Positions 12,844-24,900 of a stretch of DNA of 64,000 bases are shown here, one piece after another; position 1 is the stretch's first letter, and each line of letters begins with the position of its first letter. This DNA is from Apteryx mantelli. Lineage: Eukaryota; Chordata; Aves; Apterygiformes; Apterygidae. Where the stretch lies: contig NC_089981.1 in assembly GCF_036417845.1 (NCBI RefSeq), forward strand, positions 79,835,268-79,899,267, in the 5' to 3' direction. A program made the translations under genes and the position numbers. The notes below the pieces were generated by a model, which saw only the letters and a program-made list of their open reading frames with translations, did no database searches and was not told the DNA's origin.

Positions 12844-13891
12844 TTAACCTCCTCTCTCAAGATAATTTGACAGTTCCATGGCATGGTGCCACAGTTGGTC
12901 GTTATCTCTATCCCTAAGTATCATGCTCTCCTGCAAGATGTTGCAGTGGTAAAGAAATTGCTGGTGACTCCATTTGGCTTTCTTCATCTGGTCAACATCC
13001 ACTCCCAGGGGAAACGCCTCAGGGATACTACAGAGGAATGTGGCCATAAAACAGTCTCGCTGCTTTTGTGTCGTTGGGTTTTTTGAGAGGGGTTGTTTGT
13101 TATTTAGAATTTAAATATTCACAGAGGAAGCCGTTAACTAGCAATAATGAAGTAGAAAGAAGAGCCTCTCATTCTTAAATGTTGCAAACTGTCTGTACTC
13201 TTTCCCACCAACTGTCTTCTTCTTATCCAGGTGTGACTTTCTCAGAGGCTTCAGGGAAGTCAGTAAAGAAGATCTAGATGGTCCTTTACTCAATCTTCCC
13301 ACTTCCCAGTATAGGTTTGCTGTTATCCCAGTATGCTCCACCGTTATGGCCTTTTGTGTATCAAGAGGTTAATAGCTTAACAGTCCAACAATAAGTTTAG
13401 TACAAAATTAATGTCAAAAAAGCCTCTAAACAAACTCCAACTCCATCATTTTCTGCCTTATTGTCAAATGTCCCACTGCTTAGACTTGATTTGCATGATT
13501 TACTGTGCATATGTTTTTTCTCTGTCTCCAAGCCCAGAATTATCTTCTATTGAGCCTGTATCAGCTGCTGGTGCTTGCAAATTGTCTTTGTCCCTTCCAA
13601 CCTGCAAAATATCATCTGCAGAATCCAAATCACTGTCTGCCTGTTCTCTTATCTTCTACTTCTTTTACTCATCAATAGCCAAGCTGTACTGTACGGTAAC
13701 TACAACATATTGTAGGAAGGAACTGATAAGTACATCAAACAGCATTCACAGACTACACACAAACATGAGCCACTGACATTTTTTATTGCCTGTGACAGCT
13801 CACCCATCCCTGCTCTTTCTTTCCAGATGCATAATGCAGATTTCAAGCCTGTGTCACTGTAGGTATTTTTTGTTATAAAGAACTTATCCAT
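12844..13891 (-). pseudogene. Decayed protein-coding relic, family unknown
   Basis: Reading the minus strand from 13,891 down, several frame-shifted segments look like protein rather than random translation. A first segment (13,891-13,700) begins MDKFFITKN and ends at a stop. Further on comes an acidic stretch, open for 46 codons at 13,640-13,503, containing DSDLDSADDILQV and DTGSIEDNSGLGD. In the same frame just upstream there are two stops within the KK/KIREQ run. Two more segments follow in one shared frame: 13,341-13,138, and 13,047-12,844, the latter holding WSHQQFLYHCN and DNDQLWHHAMELSNYL. The mix of protein-like composition with stops and frame changes suggests an ancient pseudogene or a DNA-transposon ORF. 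An MDKF start recalls BED/hAT-type proteins, but that is weak. No splice sites were found that would make it a working gene. Confidence 0.4.
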
Positions 13892-15894
13892 ATATAATCA
13901 CAGTTGGAATTTGAAAACTATGAGTAAAGAAACAGTATATTTGCTTATAATAAAAAAAAAAGATCGCTAGAAAACTGTAAGAATGAGAGAGCTAGGTTAA
14001 ACATCTAGATAAGGGGTGGTCAGACAATCTTTAGTGATTTAATGGAAGCAATTTAAAATGTAACTTCTCAGCTAAGGTGTGGTAACTGGTGATGTGTAAC
14101 TTCAAAGTCCATTGCTCTGCAAAGCAAGATGCACTCTGTATAAAATTCACACTATTGGTGTGGTTTGTGCACTAGATGACAAAGCTCACACACGTGTTGT
14201 TTATTGAAGATTGATGGAGATAGGGTAATTCTTTAAATTACTTGCTTTCTTCTTGCTCAGTTTCATCTAAATCAATGCCTGGATTTTCTGAACACCTGCA
14301 GATTTCCCAGTGACCATAACTTGCTAGTTTAAAAATTTAGAAGAAACTTTCATTAGCTGGATAAAAGTTATGCAGAAATAGTGGTCAGTGGAAATCTTGT
14401 TTACACTGGGGCTGGATTTTTAACAAAAATCTTAAGTGTTATTCAGTGCAAGCAAGGAAATAAATTCTTCGGCTACCTTCTTGGACTGCTTAGGAAGAAA
14501 ACCAGGTTCCTTTTTTAATTCTCTCATAGGATCCCCATGGTATTTGGGTAAGTCACTATACCTCTGGTTGTGAGCTTCCCTCTGACAAATGGCATTCATT
14601 CCTACCCAGGTGCTGATTTGGGGGTTCTACAGAAACCAAACCAAGACTAAACTAAGGGTGACCACTCTAATGAGTCATGTACCTAAATCTGATCCAGTCA
14701 AATTTAGGTTTTACTGTGATATATCACCTAGATTATGAATTCTATTGCAATGTATATTACATGCGTACATTCAGTATTCCCACAGTGGCAAGACTGGAAA
14801 AACATGATACAGGCTTTAATATTCAAGTCAAGATTGTTGCAGATTAGGTTTCACATATGTTTTGACTATGGTTGTATTTTTCACTATTATTTTAGATGGT
14901 CGTATTCCACATGTATTTAAAATGTTAACTAATCTCTTGCAACCGTTAATCTGCAATCATTTCCTCACTACTGAACCCTAAAAGGGACTCTGCGAAGCAT
15001 GGAATCAATTATGAGAAGAAGGCATGGGCATCTGTTCCTTAGGTTTAATGTGTGATTGACAAGTGGTTCTGTTGTTCATAAAGGGAAAACATCTGTAAAG
15101 ATGTAAGCCATTAGGAATGATAACCTCTGAACCTTCACCCCATGCCGAGCTCCAGTAAATGAGTGAACCTATCTCTCCTGCCAAATGTAACACGATACAG
15201 ATGTGAAGTTTGCACCATAGGCTGTTTGTCTGGCTTTGAATCTTGAAGTTAGATTGGGAGGATTCTTAAAACAGCAAATATGGGATCACAACAAATTAAA
15301 ATTAATAAAGTGAGAGGAACAACTACGTATTTTATGTCAGGTCTAAAAGATTAAAGATTTTTAGATAACAAAACAAAATACACATCAAATTTTACCAGAG
15401 CCTTCAAGAAAGATTCCAACTGGGCCTTGCAGAATAATATAAAGTCACCAGCTTCTACTTAAATTTGAAAAAAGAAGACAATCCCCCCCCCCCCATAAAC
15501 TTGCTTTATCTGGATAGGCAATTAACACCTGCTGTAACCGAACCAAGGTGACACAGCAATGCAGATATTAGCAGTGTGCAATATTATAGGGTAACAAAAT
15601 AAGTTAGTCCTCAGTTTCACAAGTCACAGGAAGGTCTGTAGTTGTGCTCTGATCACCACATAACCAACCTACAGCCACAAATCCTCCTCCAGCTTTTTTC
15701 CCCCCAGGGTTGAGGTCTGAAGGAAACACATTCTACAGACCTTTTAATTTAGCTTGGCTCTTTTTAATGAGAAAGGATGTTTTTAAAAAGACACGTGCCC
15801 TGGTTTTCCTTCCCCTTCTAGCGTGCATCAGCCAAATAAATATTATCAAAGGATTAAATATCTCGTGTTTCTCTAGGATATTTCATCTGAGTAT
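13892..15894. other. AT-rich unique sequence
   Basis: No gene or clear repeat. A weak MIR-like string (TAAGTCACTATACCTCT near 14,550) is too short to call. A poly(C) run of 12 bases lies at 15,483-15,494. Confidence 0.4.
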
Positions 15895-16075
15895 ATCCAA
15901 GTGCTTTACAAACTTTAATTAATCCCCCACTGAGAGAGGTATGGATAGACACATTTTACAGATGAATAAATTGAGAGAGACGGCGCGTTCAAGTGCCTCT
16001 CACAGTCACACAATGAGGGAGCAGCGGGGCCAGCAGTGGAGTCCAGCAGTCCCCTACTTTAGCGTCTTTTCTACT
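15895..16075 (-). mobile_element. MIR-type SINE remnant, minus strand
   Basis: The order AAGTGCTTTACAAAC, TTAATTAATCC, CATTTTACAGATGAATAAATT, then CACAGTCACACAATGAGGG matches the reverse complement of the MIR/CORE-SINE consensus (GCGCTTTACA, ATTTAATCC, CATTTTACAGATGAGGAAACT, CAAGGTCACACAG). Landmarks and spacing are kept across about 170 bases. MIR is an ancient tRNA-derived SINE of amniotes, so strong divergence is expected. Confidence 0.75.
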
Positions 16076-19000
16076 CAGTTCTCTCAAACATTTGCAATTT
16101 GTGTCAGGCAGCACAGAACAATTTCAGTCTCGCATGGGCAATGACACTTCCACTCTCTCCCCCTGTTTGGTGAAGCCAATGGTGTCCCTCTACCAGCATG
16201 ACTGTGATGAGGGTCTCAGTGCACTTGAGCTGTGCACTCAGCCAGTTCCCACAGGCTTCGGTCTCTCCGTCTGCCCTTCCATGGCTCTGACCTTGGATCC
16301 CAGGTAGGACAGAGAGGGGAAGTGGACTTAAACTTGCAGCAAGCCAGCATGGCAAAGAGCAGGGTGTCTGAAGCCTGCGTTCTGATGTCTCATTTAAAGC
16401 ACCTGAATTACATTATTTCTCTGGATGTCAAAAATCATCACCAGAATTCATGTGATCTCTCTGTACCTGAGACTACAAGGGTTTGGGCAGGTTTTTTTCT
16501 TTTTTTTCCCTTCTTTACAAAAATGTGTCAAAGACATAATTTATTACAATGAAACCGTGAACATACAAAACAAAACTGACATCTCCTCACTTCAAATGCC
16601 TTTGCTCCTAGAAGACAGGAGATAAAAAGGCAATTGATATGGACAAACAAATCCATATTTTACCTCTTTCTCCTGTCTTCCAGACTGTAAATGGGCTGCA
16701 GTCTGAAGCTCGGAGGACTTTTCCTTGATTTATATGCATTTTTTAAGCAAGCCTCACTGTTTTAGATTTGTAGCAGGACCAGCAGCAACAGGACCTGTGC
16801 TAGGGGAGACAGGTCATTAAAGCGTACGGCTGTATGCTGTCTTCCCTGGGGGCGTCAGGATGAACAGCAGCTAGGGTAGGGGTTTTGGAGCTTTCCAGTA
16901 TGGCACTGCTAACTGGGAATTTTTTGTGATTCATTGACAAGCTGATCACAGCACATTTCTTTGGTTTGACCTATCTATTATTAGACTAGCTTCTTTTTCT
17001 TGTCTCTTTGTTTTGTTGTCTTTTAGTGACAGTCTGGACATTTCTGCTGGGCCAGCAACACTGGCTTCCTATAAAGTATAAGCAGCATATGATACATGTA
17101 CATACATATATGTATATACAGCTATATATATAGCATCAGTCTTCAGGCCCAAACGCTGTTCCACTGGCCTATGTGACCCTCGGTGCCATGAGTAGATGCC
17201 AGGCAGGAGCATCCAAGTATCACATCAGATTTACCAAGGGAGGACTATGCAATTTAATCTCACGTCTACTCAAGCTTGTGGGGCTTTTGAAGACTCACAG
17301 ATCCCAGGCTGGTCGAACAAGGAGCCATGTGGTGACAGAATTATGCACAGCACCATTTTGCCAGCTGAACCCTGAATAACCACGGCAATGAAAAGGGATA
17401 TGCAGTCATAGATTTTTAAGAGCTCAGGATAAAGGATTTTCATCCAGAATATTGGTATTAAATTCACTGGAGTTTTAAAACATGGCACAGAGCAGGCTGG
17501 AGCTTTTTCCTGAAAGCTGGATCTGGATGTTGGTGATGAGCAATTAACACTACAGTGACATCATGGCTTTAAATGTACTTAACATCCTGTGATGCTGAGA
17601 TGGTTCTCCTGGTATCTGGGATATTAGTCTTGTACCTTGCTCTAGAGAGCCTGGGTCAGCCTTGCTGGATCTGAATCTGTTGCCCTCACTTTTCAGTGGG
17701 TTTGATACCAATGAGGGGGCCTCTAAACTCCAACACTGAGAATAGATAAAGGACCAAGGAAAGCCATCCTCTCTCTTTTCTTCCCCTTTCCAGTGACAGT
17801 CCTCCCTTTCCCTAAAATGATATTGAAACAGAGCAAAGCTGCAATGGTTGGAGAGTCAGTAGAGATGTTGTCAGTCTAGAGGGAAGGAGAGAGGTCTGGA
17901 TCTGATTTTCCTCTGCAGACTTAGATGAAGTCTTTCACCTTGCTCACAGTGAAATCAGGTAAGCTGAGGAGCAGGCAGCTAGTGATGGGGGGACAGAGAG
18001 AGAAACCTGGTGACTCCTTCCAGCAATGGATGATACTTGATGCATCTAGTATCAATATCATGAAATGGTCAGGTAGGCTCACCCATTGCTGCAAAATATG
18101 ATTTTATGGGTAATAGAATGGAACACTTTGGCACAGGTCTCATACCCTTTTTCAATCATGCTTGCTATGTGGCTGAGCTAAACCTGTGCATCTTTTTTTG
18201 GATGTGAACAATAGCGTCGTAGTACTGAATACTTGGGGCAGGAAAGAAACATTCTCTGATATTTCTATGCTGACAAATAGACACAAAGAAAAGCAGGGAG
18301 CTTTTTTTTCTCCTCCATAAGTGCAACAGGATTGTCCTTGTTGACAAGGCGAGTGACATATTTTTGACTGTGTAATTCTTGGCAAACATAGCAGAGAGAA
18401 GAGAAGGTTGAGCCAGAATTCACATGCAACACTGTTCTACACCTCCTCAAGTTTGGCTGGCCAGTAGCCTATTCAGGAAATAAAAGCAATTGTCTAGGAA
18501 GCAGCAGGATGCACAGTAACAATCACATTATGCAGGCAAAGTGAGAGATTCCAAGCAGGATATATAAATGTATTTATAAAGGGCAATTATTAATCTTTGG
18601 TGTAAGTTTAGCAATTTCTTTGCTGAATGGTGTTGAATATCATAAGGAATATAAGTATTTGGGGATCCTTTCCTAAATTTTAAAACTCAGCCTGGATTCA
18701 CTGAGGATTTCTGACTCTATTCAATTCTTGAAGACCATTCTTGAATTTTAGATGGAAAACTAGAAATCTTCCCATTGGGGTTGCATTCTGAAAACTGCAG
18801 AATTTCAGCCAAGACGTGGTTATGGTCATGATCACATTTCAACAGATCTTTTTTAGTTCACTAAAATCTGAGCAAGTCAAAAATAAAATAAAATATCCAT
18901 GTCAACCATCAAAAAAGAGTAAGCTGGAAGAACACCTACAACTGAAGCTACAGGACCAGTCTATTCGTTCTTGCTTGACTCCACTTTACCGAGCATTACC

Positions 19001-21604
19001 AAATCTTAAAACGAGAGACTGTTCCTATAATCAAAGCTTACAAAGGACAAGAAGAATCCCCTAATTGACCATGGAGGCAGGAAAACACAGGAGCAGTTCC
19101 ACACTCTTGTGTGTCCAGGGAAGCTTCCCTTGGGCTCAGGCATATTTGCAGTGAGGTTTGAATCCTTCTGAGTACAGCTTCTAGCTGGGTCAATAGAGAG
19201 GAGACTTTAAACTGCATCTGTGCCCCTGGCCTCGCACTGAGCAGAATTTGGGAGTTTTGGAAATAGACGCTGCCTTTCATTCAAGCCACAGCACTTTCCA
19301 AACTTTCATGAACTGGAGCCAAGGAGGACAGTTGTTGCCTTAATTGCATGCAGGTATGTGGGCAGGTCCTTCAGTGTCTCATTCAAATGGCTTGGTGTAT
19401 ATTTTCACCAAAATCTACAGCAGAAACATGAACAGATTCTGGACAGCAGCACCACAATTCAACTACATGGCCTCCTTCCTCAGAAGAAAGAGAAATTTAC
19501 TGTCCCTTCATTTCTCATCCTTTTCTAATCCAACGTCTTAATCTTTTGATGTAATCTCTGGACTATCTCGTGCAGTGTTTCCATAATTGCTTTCCTCTGT
19601 GACTAAACATAGATTTTGAAGATATTTGAAGATAAGCTCACTACAGCTCTTTTCCTTCCACTTTGCTCACTGACACATGGGGCTTTTGGTTTTCAGTAAC
19701 CATTTTGTAGACTGCTTTCTGATGCCTTATAGTCCACCAACTCAACAGTTCCCCTGTTGAGAAACATGCAACATACCAAGCTGCTGACTTTCTCTAACCG
19801 AGTCTTCTGGTCTTCCTAACTGAGGAAGTCAATGGAAGCAGATGAAGACAAAAGGCAACAGCCAGATTTTCACACTCAGACTGGAACAGTGCTGCGACCT
19901 GACAGAACCATAGTCTGATCTGTTTTTTTGCCAGTGGTTGATCTCATACATATTCTTTGCTATTCTTAGAGAAGCTGCTTCTGACACAAAACTGGAAGTC
20001 AGAAAATAAACTCATACTGATTTTGAATTAGAGTTATCAACAAAATAATGTGCAGTAGTTGTTTTGCTGTAGCCAGACTGGTCATGTAAGTAAGGCAAAA
20101 TTTATACAAAGAAGTGATATTCTTTTAGCAAAAAATTAAAAAATAAATCACATTTTGGGCTAAGAAAACCTTTTTCTTCATCAAAATGACAAGAAAATTG
20201 TAAGAATTTTGTCTGGGTTCTGCTCTGCTTCTCAGTTGGAAGAAAGTTGTCTTCAGCTGCAGGTCATTTACTGCTTTTGAAAGTTAGAATTTGTCAAAAT
20301 ACATTTCTCAAATTCTAGCAGAAAAAAACAGGTGAACCTATTTTTTGATAGTTTTATACCATTTTCAAGCAGTTCTATTCAAAACATTTGTCAGCTGCAG
20401 TTTAGAACAAAACATGAAAGGATGCTGCTGTTAACTTGTCTATAAAATATGTTAAGTTGCTTTATCTGGTCTCACTGCATAGTTTATGCAAAATTCCTAC
20501 ACAGGTTCCTAAGTAGGTTTATTAGGTTTTTACATGCTGGAAAGTAACTGAAAAGGAAATAAGTAGACACTTGTCCCTAAAGTAAAGAGAGGAATAGGTA
20601 TAAACAGTGGCTAACTTTTACTGAGATCAACTCTTCATTAAAGTAAGTGCTACAAATATTTTGTCCTGAAGAGCTTGCTTATTAAAATTTGTAATAGACA
20701 AAACAGATGAAAGACTGAAAGAGAAATGAAGCAAAATCCCTAATCAGCAAAGCAGAACAGGTCCAGAACCTGGAATCCAACTGAAATGGTTGGATTTTCA
20801 GCACAGTGCTGGAACTGTGCTGAAACAGCCGGGCCACATCGCCTTGTCCTTTGGGTCCTGCTCCATCTCTGTTCAGAATGGCTGCAGGCAAAAGCTGCAA
20901 TGTAAAATGGACTTACGCAGCTGTAACTAGGAGCAGAACTGTGCCCATTGTTTAAAACTGTAATGGCTGTGCTGTATTCTTGCTACATACCTAGAGTTTG
21001 TTTATTCTTGGATCATTGTCAAAGCATGTTACAGAATCAGACATCTCCCTTATTTTGTTTTGTCTCCATATTTTTTCCAGTACTTAAACAATAGTCATTT
21101 TTTCTTATTTTCATGGTTCACTTTTCAAGGGAAGACAGATCAGCAGCAGCATGTGGTTTTAGTGAGATCCTTTTTTTTTGTCCTATTTTTTACTAGAGTT
21201 GATGGAGATGTATGGAATTCAGATGACTTATACAAGGTCAAACAGTAAGTTATTTAAGTAATAACAGTCTTGTCAAGAGTAGAAAGAGTCTCTTGACTTA
21301 AAAGCTATCAGTTTAACTACTTAACTCCTACTAATAGCTTTTTTCCCTCTCTTTAACCAAACAAAATTCTCTTCAGAATTTTTTTATAATTTTTTTTTGC
21401 TTTTAATGAAAAATAATTGCTTTTAAAGACATAAAAATGCAAATTGGAAAAATTCTCTCCATAAATTGCTGCATAGCTTTATTTGTCATTGCTATTTATT
21501 ACAGTATTTGTGTTAGTTATGCATGGAGATTCTGGTTAAGCCTGGAGACCACTGCTGAATAAGGCATTGAAATAAACTCTTCTGCCCACCCGCATTCAAT
21601 CTGA
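16076..21604. other. Unique non-coding sequence
   Basis: No gene recognised. A TA-rich dinucleotide patch lies at about 17,093-17,137 (GTATATACAGCTATATATA type). Open frames here are short and show no domain. The remainder is ordinary AT-rich sequence. Confidence 0.4.
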
Positions 21605-21705
21605 AGCTCCCCCATTAACTCCCTTTGTGACGTGGGAAGATCACTCATTTTCTCTGTACCTCAGCATTTTTCCCATTTGACACACTGGGAGCCATTTCCT
21701 CCTCC
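21605..21705 (+). mobile_element. MIR-type SINE remnant, plus strand
   Basis: The run TTTGTGACGTGGGAAGATCAC, TTTTCTCTGTACCTCAG, then TTTTTCCCATTTGAC follows the central MIR consensus (TGTGACCTTGGGCAAGTCAC, CTCTCTGTGCCTCAG, TTTCCTCATCTG). Only about 100 bases can be followed and the flanks are lost. Confidence 0.6.
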
Positions 21706-22849
21706 ATTTTGTCCGTTCTGTCTTACAGTACTTGTAAATGAAAGACAACATGTTTCTTCCTAAATGCTGTTACAGAACCTAGTATTTCTGCAGAGTCTTT
21801 AAGTGCTGGCATAACACACTGATAATGAAATTTAAAAAAAATGAAAGCAAATCGAAGGCAAAAAGTATGCCTCATAGACTAGAGTAGAATGAGGTCTAAA
21901 GAATGGTCGTTATCCCCTGTACTACTTGTAGCCAATGCTGGGAAAGAGATGATGATTCTCTATCAAAAGATCATCTATGACTACATGTTTAATTGCATCA
22001 ATTTAATGTGCTCTCGCTGTAGCTGTTGTTCTTCCAAATAACTCTCAAGCAGCGACAGTATTGGGAAATGGTGGCAGTACCTTCCCCCACCCTCCCAGGG
22101 AAACAAAGCATGCTTTCTTCCAACCCGGTATCTCCTCGGTCTTATTAGGAAGATATTCGCTTTCAGGCATGCAAGCCATGCAAGTGTCTAGCAGTATGGT
22201 CAGGTGAAGCCAGCTGTGAGCTTAGAGAATATGTTTTCATTTTACTTTCAAATGAAGACATTTCAAGACTGGAGGATTGAGCACAGCATAGGAGCCATGG
22301 AGAGCAGAATGTCAAGAATGGGATAGGGATTAGCTCTGTTACTTGTGTAAGGACCATTTCTGAATCAGAGGCTGTACTTCGGGAACACCATCCTTCTGCA
22401 TTAATATTTATTCAATGGAAGGCTGACCTGGGACAGAGCTTAATGTGTAGGACAGGATAATCAAGGCATGACAGAAAAAACTAAGTCACGCCTTGGTTCT
22501 ACCCCTCTCCACCCCTTCCCCAGCTGCTACTTTTTCTCTTTTACCAGCCATTCCTGGATCTTTTCATTCCAGGGTCACCAAAGGCTTTGCTACCTTTGTC
22601 CCAGAACAGCATTTCCTATACCTTCTGCTCAAACCAAACACAGATCTGGCCTGCCACTCTCTCTCTCTCCTAGTTAATTCTTACTCAATATGGCTGCATT
22701 TAACCCTGCCTCCAGCCTTTTGCTGTTCTTTCTACCCTCTGCTCTTGTCTGCAGTGACCTATCAAAATTCAGCAGCAAAAGATTCTCTTATTTCCATTGC
22801 TACTTCTTGTTGAAACCTGAATTCTGAGATATAATTCATAAGGACCTGG

Positions 22850-23110
22850 TGCCTGTCAACTTTTAATACTTCTAATTGCCTATCTGCACTGGTATAATCA
22901 TAAAGCCTTTTAACATTTCACTTTCCCCCCAAGGAAAATGTATCCTCGTCTTAGAAATGTGACCTTCAGCTCCTTTTGTGAATGCTGAAGGAAAGAAATC
23001 ATTCAGACTGTCAGCAACATTATCAGCTGAAGTGTCACTAGCTTCCCAGTTGTGCTCTTTAATGGCTAGATAGCCTCATTACCTTGCTGTTTACTTCAGC
23101 TTCCTTGGGA
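22850..23110 (-). mobile_element. Possible CR1-like 5' fragment, minus strand
   Basis: The string GAATGCTGAAGGAAAGAAATCATTCAG resembles a piece I associate with the reverse complement of the 5' coding part of amniote CR1 elements. The neighbouring sequence is too diverged to follow. The call is tentative and depends on a RepeatMasker-type comparison. Confidence 0.25.
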
Positions 23111-24439
23111 CAGGGAAATAAGGGTGTTTAATTCCTTTGGCACTTTTGTTTCATGTGCTCATGTCAGCAATCCTGGTAAACCTTCTTCAAATCTCCATCT
23201 TTTGAGCAGACCTTGGGCCTTGGGGCTGGACTTACCGTTTGTGCTTCCCTTGGCTTCTGTCTCTTCTCAAAGCCAACCCCTAATCAGAATGTCTCTGAAC
23301 TTCAGACAAAATTCAGCTTGTAGCTGGATATCAAACAGCTTGCTTATTTATAAATGGGTAAAAAAATAAAAACACTCCCTGGAGCAAGAATTTCAACCAC
23401 TGTAAGAATTAGAGCCAGATCCACACTTCACCTCTTCTCTGTACTCAGTCTCAAAATTCAGGTACACATTTGAGATCGATCAAAGGCTTCTGAAGAAACA
23501 AGTGTGGAAATGAAGACCCCTGTCAACCACCCCATCAAGCAACAACAGGGGAGACAGGCGAGGCCAGCCTTCTCTCAAGGCGTTAATAGCACAAGTTTTC
23601 AGCCTGCAGAATATTATTGCATATTTTGGCTGCACACAGGTAGCAGCCACCTCCAAGGCAGTGTTCAGCCCACAGGTGGTCAGCAGAGAGACACCGGGAG
23701 AGAAGCAAGCTATTCGGTACGAGAACGGCTCCCTAGTGCATGCTCTGAAGAGGGCGCACAGCAAGCATGGAGCTGCACCCTCCCCAGGGCCTGCCAGTGT
23801 CGTTCCACCTACGCAGTGGTGTCGCTCAGGAAATTGATGTGTGGTCACATCAGGAAGCTGTTGGTGAGGAGAAGGCTACAGTGATCCCCTTGATCTAAGA
23901 ATTTCTGTTCCAGGTAACCTTTCTCTTACAAATCCACTCCACACTTCCCCAACTAGTAGTGAGATTATTCATGGCCAAGCCTATATAGCGAAGCCTAGTA
24001 GTTCATGAGTTTTCTAAAGGTACTGCTCTATAGCACCTACCCTGCTAAAATGTGCAGAGAAAGAAAGAGGGGAAGGCACAGTCTCTTGCAGGAAAAGAAA
24101 TAAATTATTTGAGCCAAGCCCTCAGAATTGAGAGGGGATCTGAGGAGCTCCTCTAAGCAGGAGACTGACTGCAAACACAAAAGGGATGGAGGGATGTCAG
24201 TCTTTATGGATTTGAGCCAAAGTCCACAAAAATTTGTGGACTTTTTTTTGCCTTCAGTGATCTGTAGATCTGTGAGTTTCAGACAGCACACAGTTTCACT
24301 TTGCATTAGAACAAGGAGTTATTTACCTAGCCTCCAACAAATGAGCATACAACCAAGGCTAAGATAAGCTGTATATCAAGTTTAGCTGTCAGCAAGCATT
24401 CACTGTTCATTTCAGCCCTCTTGGTTTCTACTGTCTTTG
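23111..24439. other. Unique sequence
   Basis: Overlapping open frames on both strands at about 23,480-23,880 (126 codons plus, 122 codons minus) reflect a locally stop-poor GC-richer patch. Neither shows a recognisable motif, a signal peptide or exon borders. Confidence 0.35.
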
Positions 24440-24900
24440 TCTGTAGTGCTTTACTGTATTTGATTTGCCTTACATACCAAGTATGCTATTTTGAAGCTGA
24501 TTGTTGGGGTCTACCCTTATGCTCCTCTCTTTAGCTTTGATTGTTATTTTAATTCCCTCTCTAGTGTATCTGTGACCTCAGCTAATATACTGGAGCCCAG
24601 ATTGTCCTATAACATTATTTCTTCAACCTCCTCTCCAAGTTACATTTGAATCCAGTCTTGTTCCTTTGCCTGTCAGCTGATGTCCAGATTGAATTAGAGA
24701 GCACTCTCATTCCAGATCTAGAAATATATTTCCTCTACTTAATGCAATCTTGTCTGTGTCTGGGTAATTAAAATCATCTATTACTACCACTCAGGTTCAT
24801 TTACATGTTTTATCTTTTTACATTTATGCAATAATTACATAAAATACTGTGCTCCAATGGGCCAGCTGGATGGAGTACAAATAGCGTGGCACATCTTATT
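24440..24900 (-). mobile_element. Possible CR1-like 5' fragment, minus strand
   Basis: The blocks TACATACCAAGTATGC and GGGTAATTAAAATCATC, followed by TATTACTACCACTC, resemble the reverse complement of CR1-type 5' coding sequence by recall. No reverse-transcriptase motif lies in this part, so the call is weak. It could be a remnant of the same old insertion as the fragment at 22.9 kb. Confidence 0.3.

Noticed and set aside
14545..14620. MIR-like words around TAAGTCACTATACCTCT
   Set aside because: Only one landmark is recognisable. Too short to call a SINE.
23480..23884. Overlapping plus and minus open frames above 120 codons
   Set aside because: Same stop-poor patch effect. Neither strand has motifs or exon signals.
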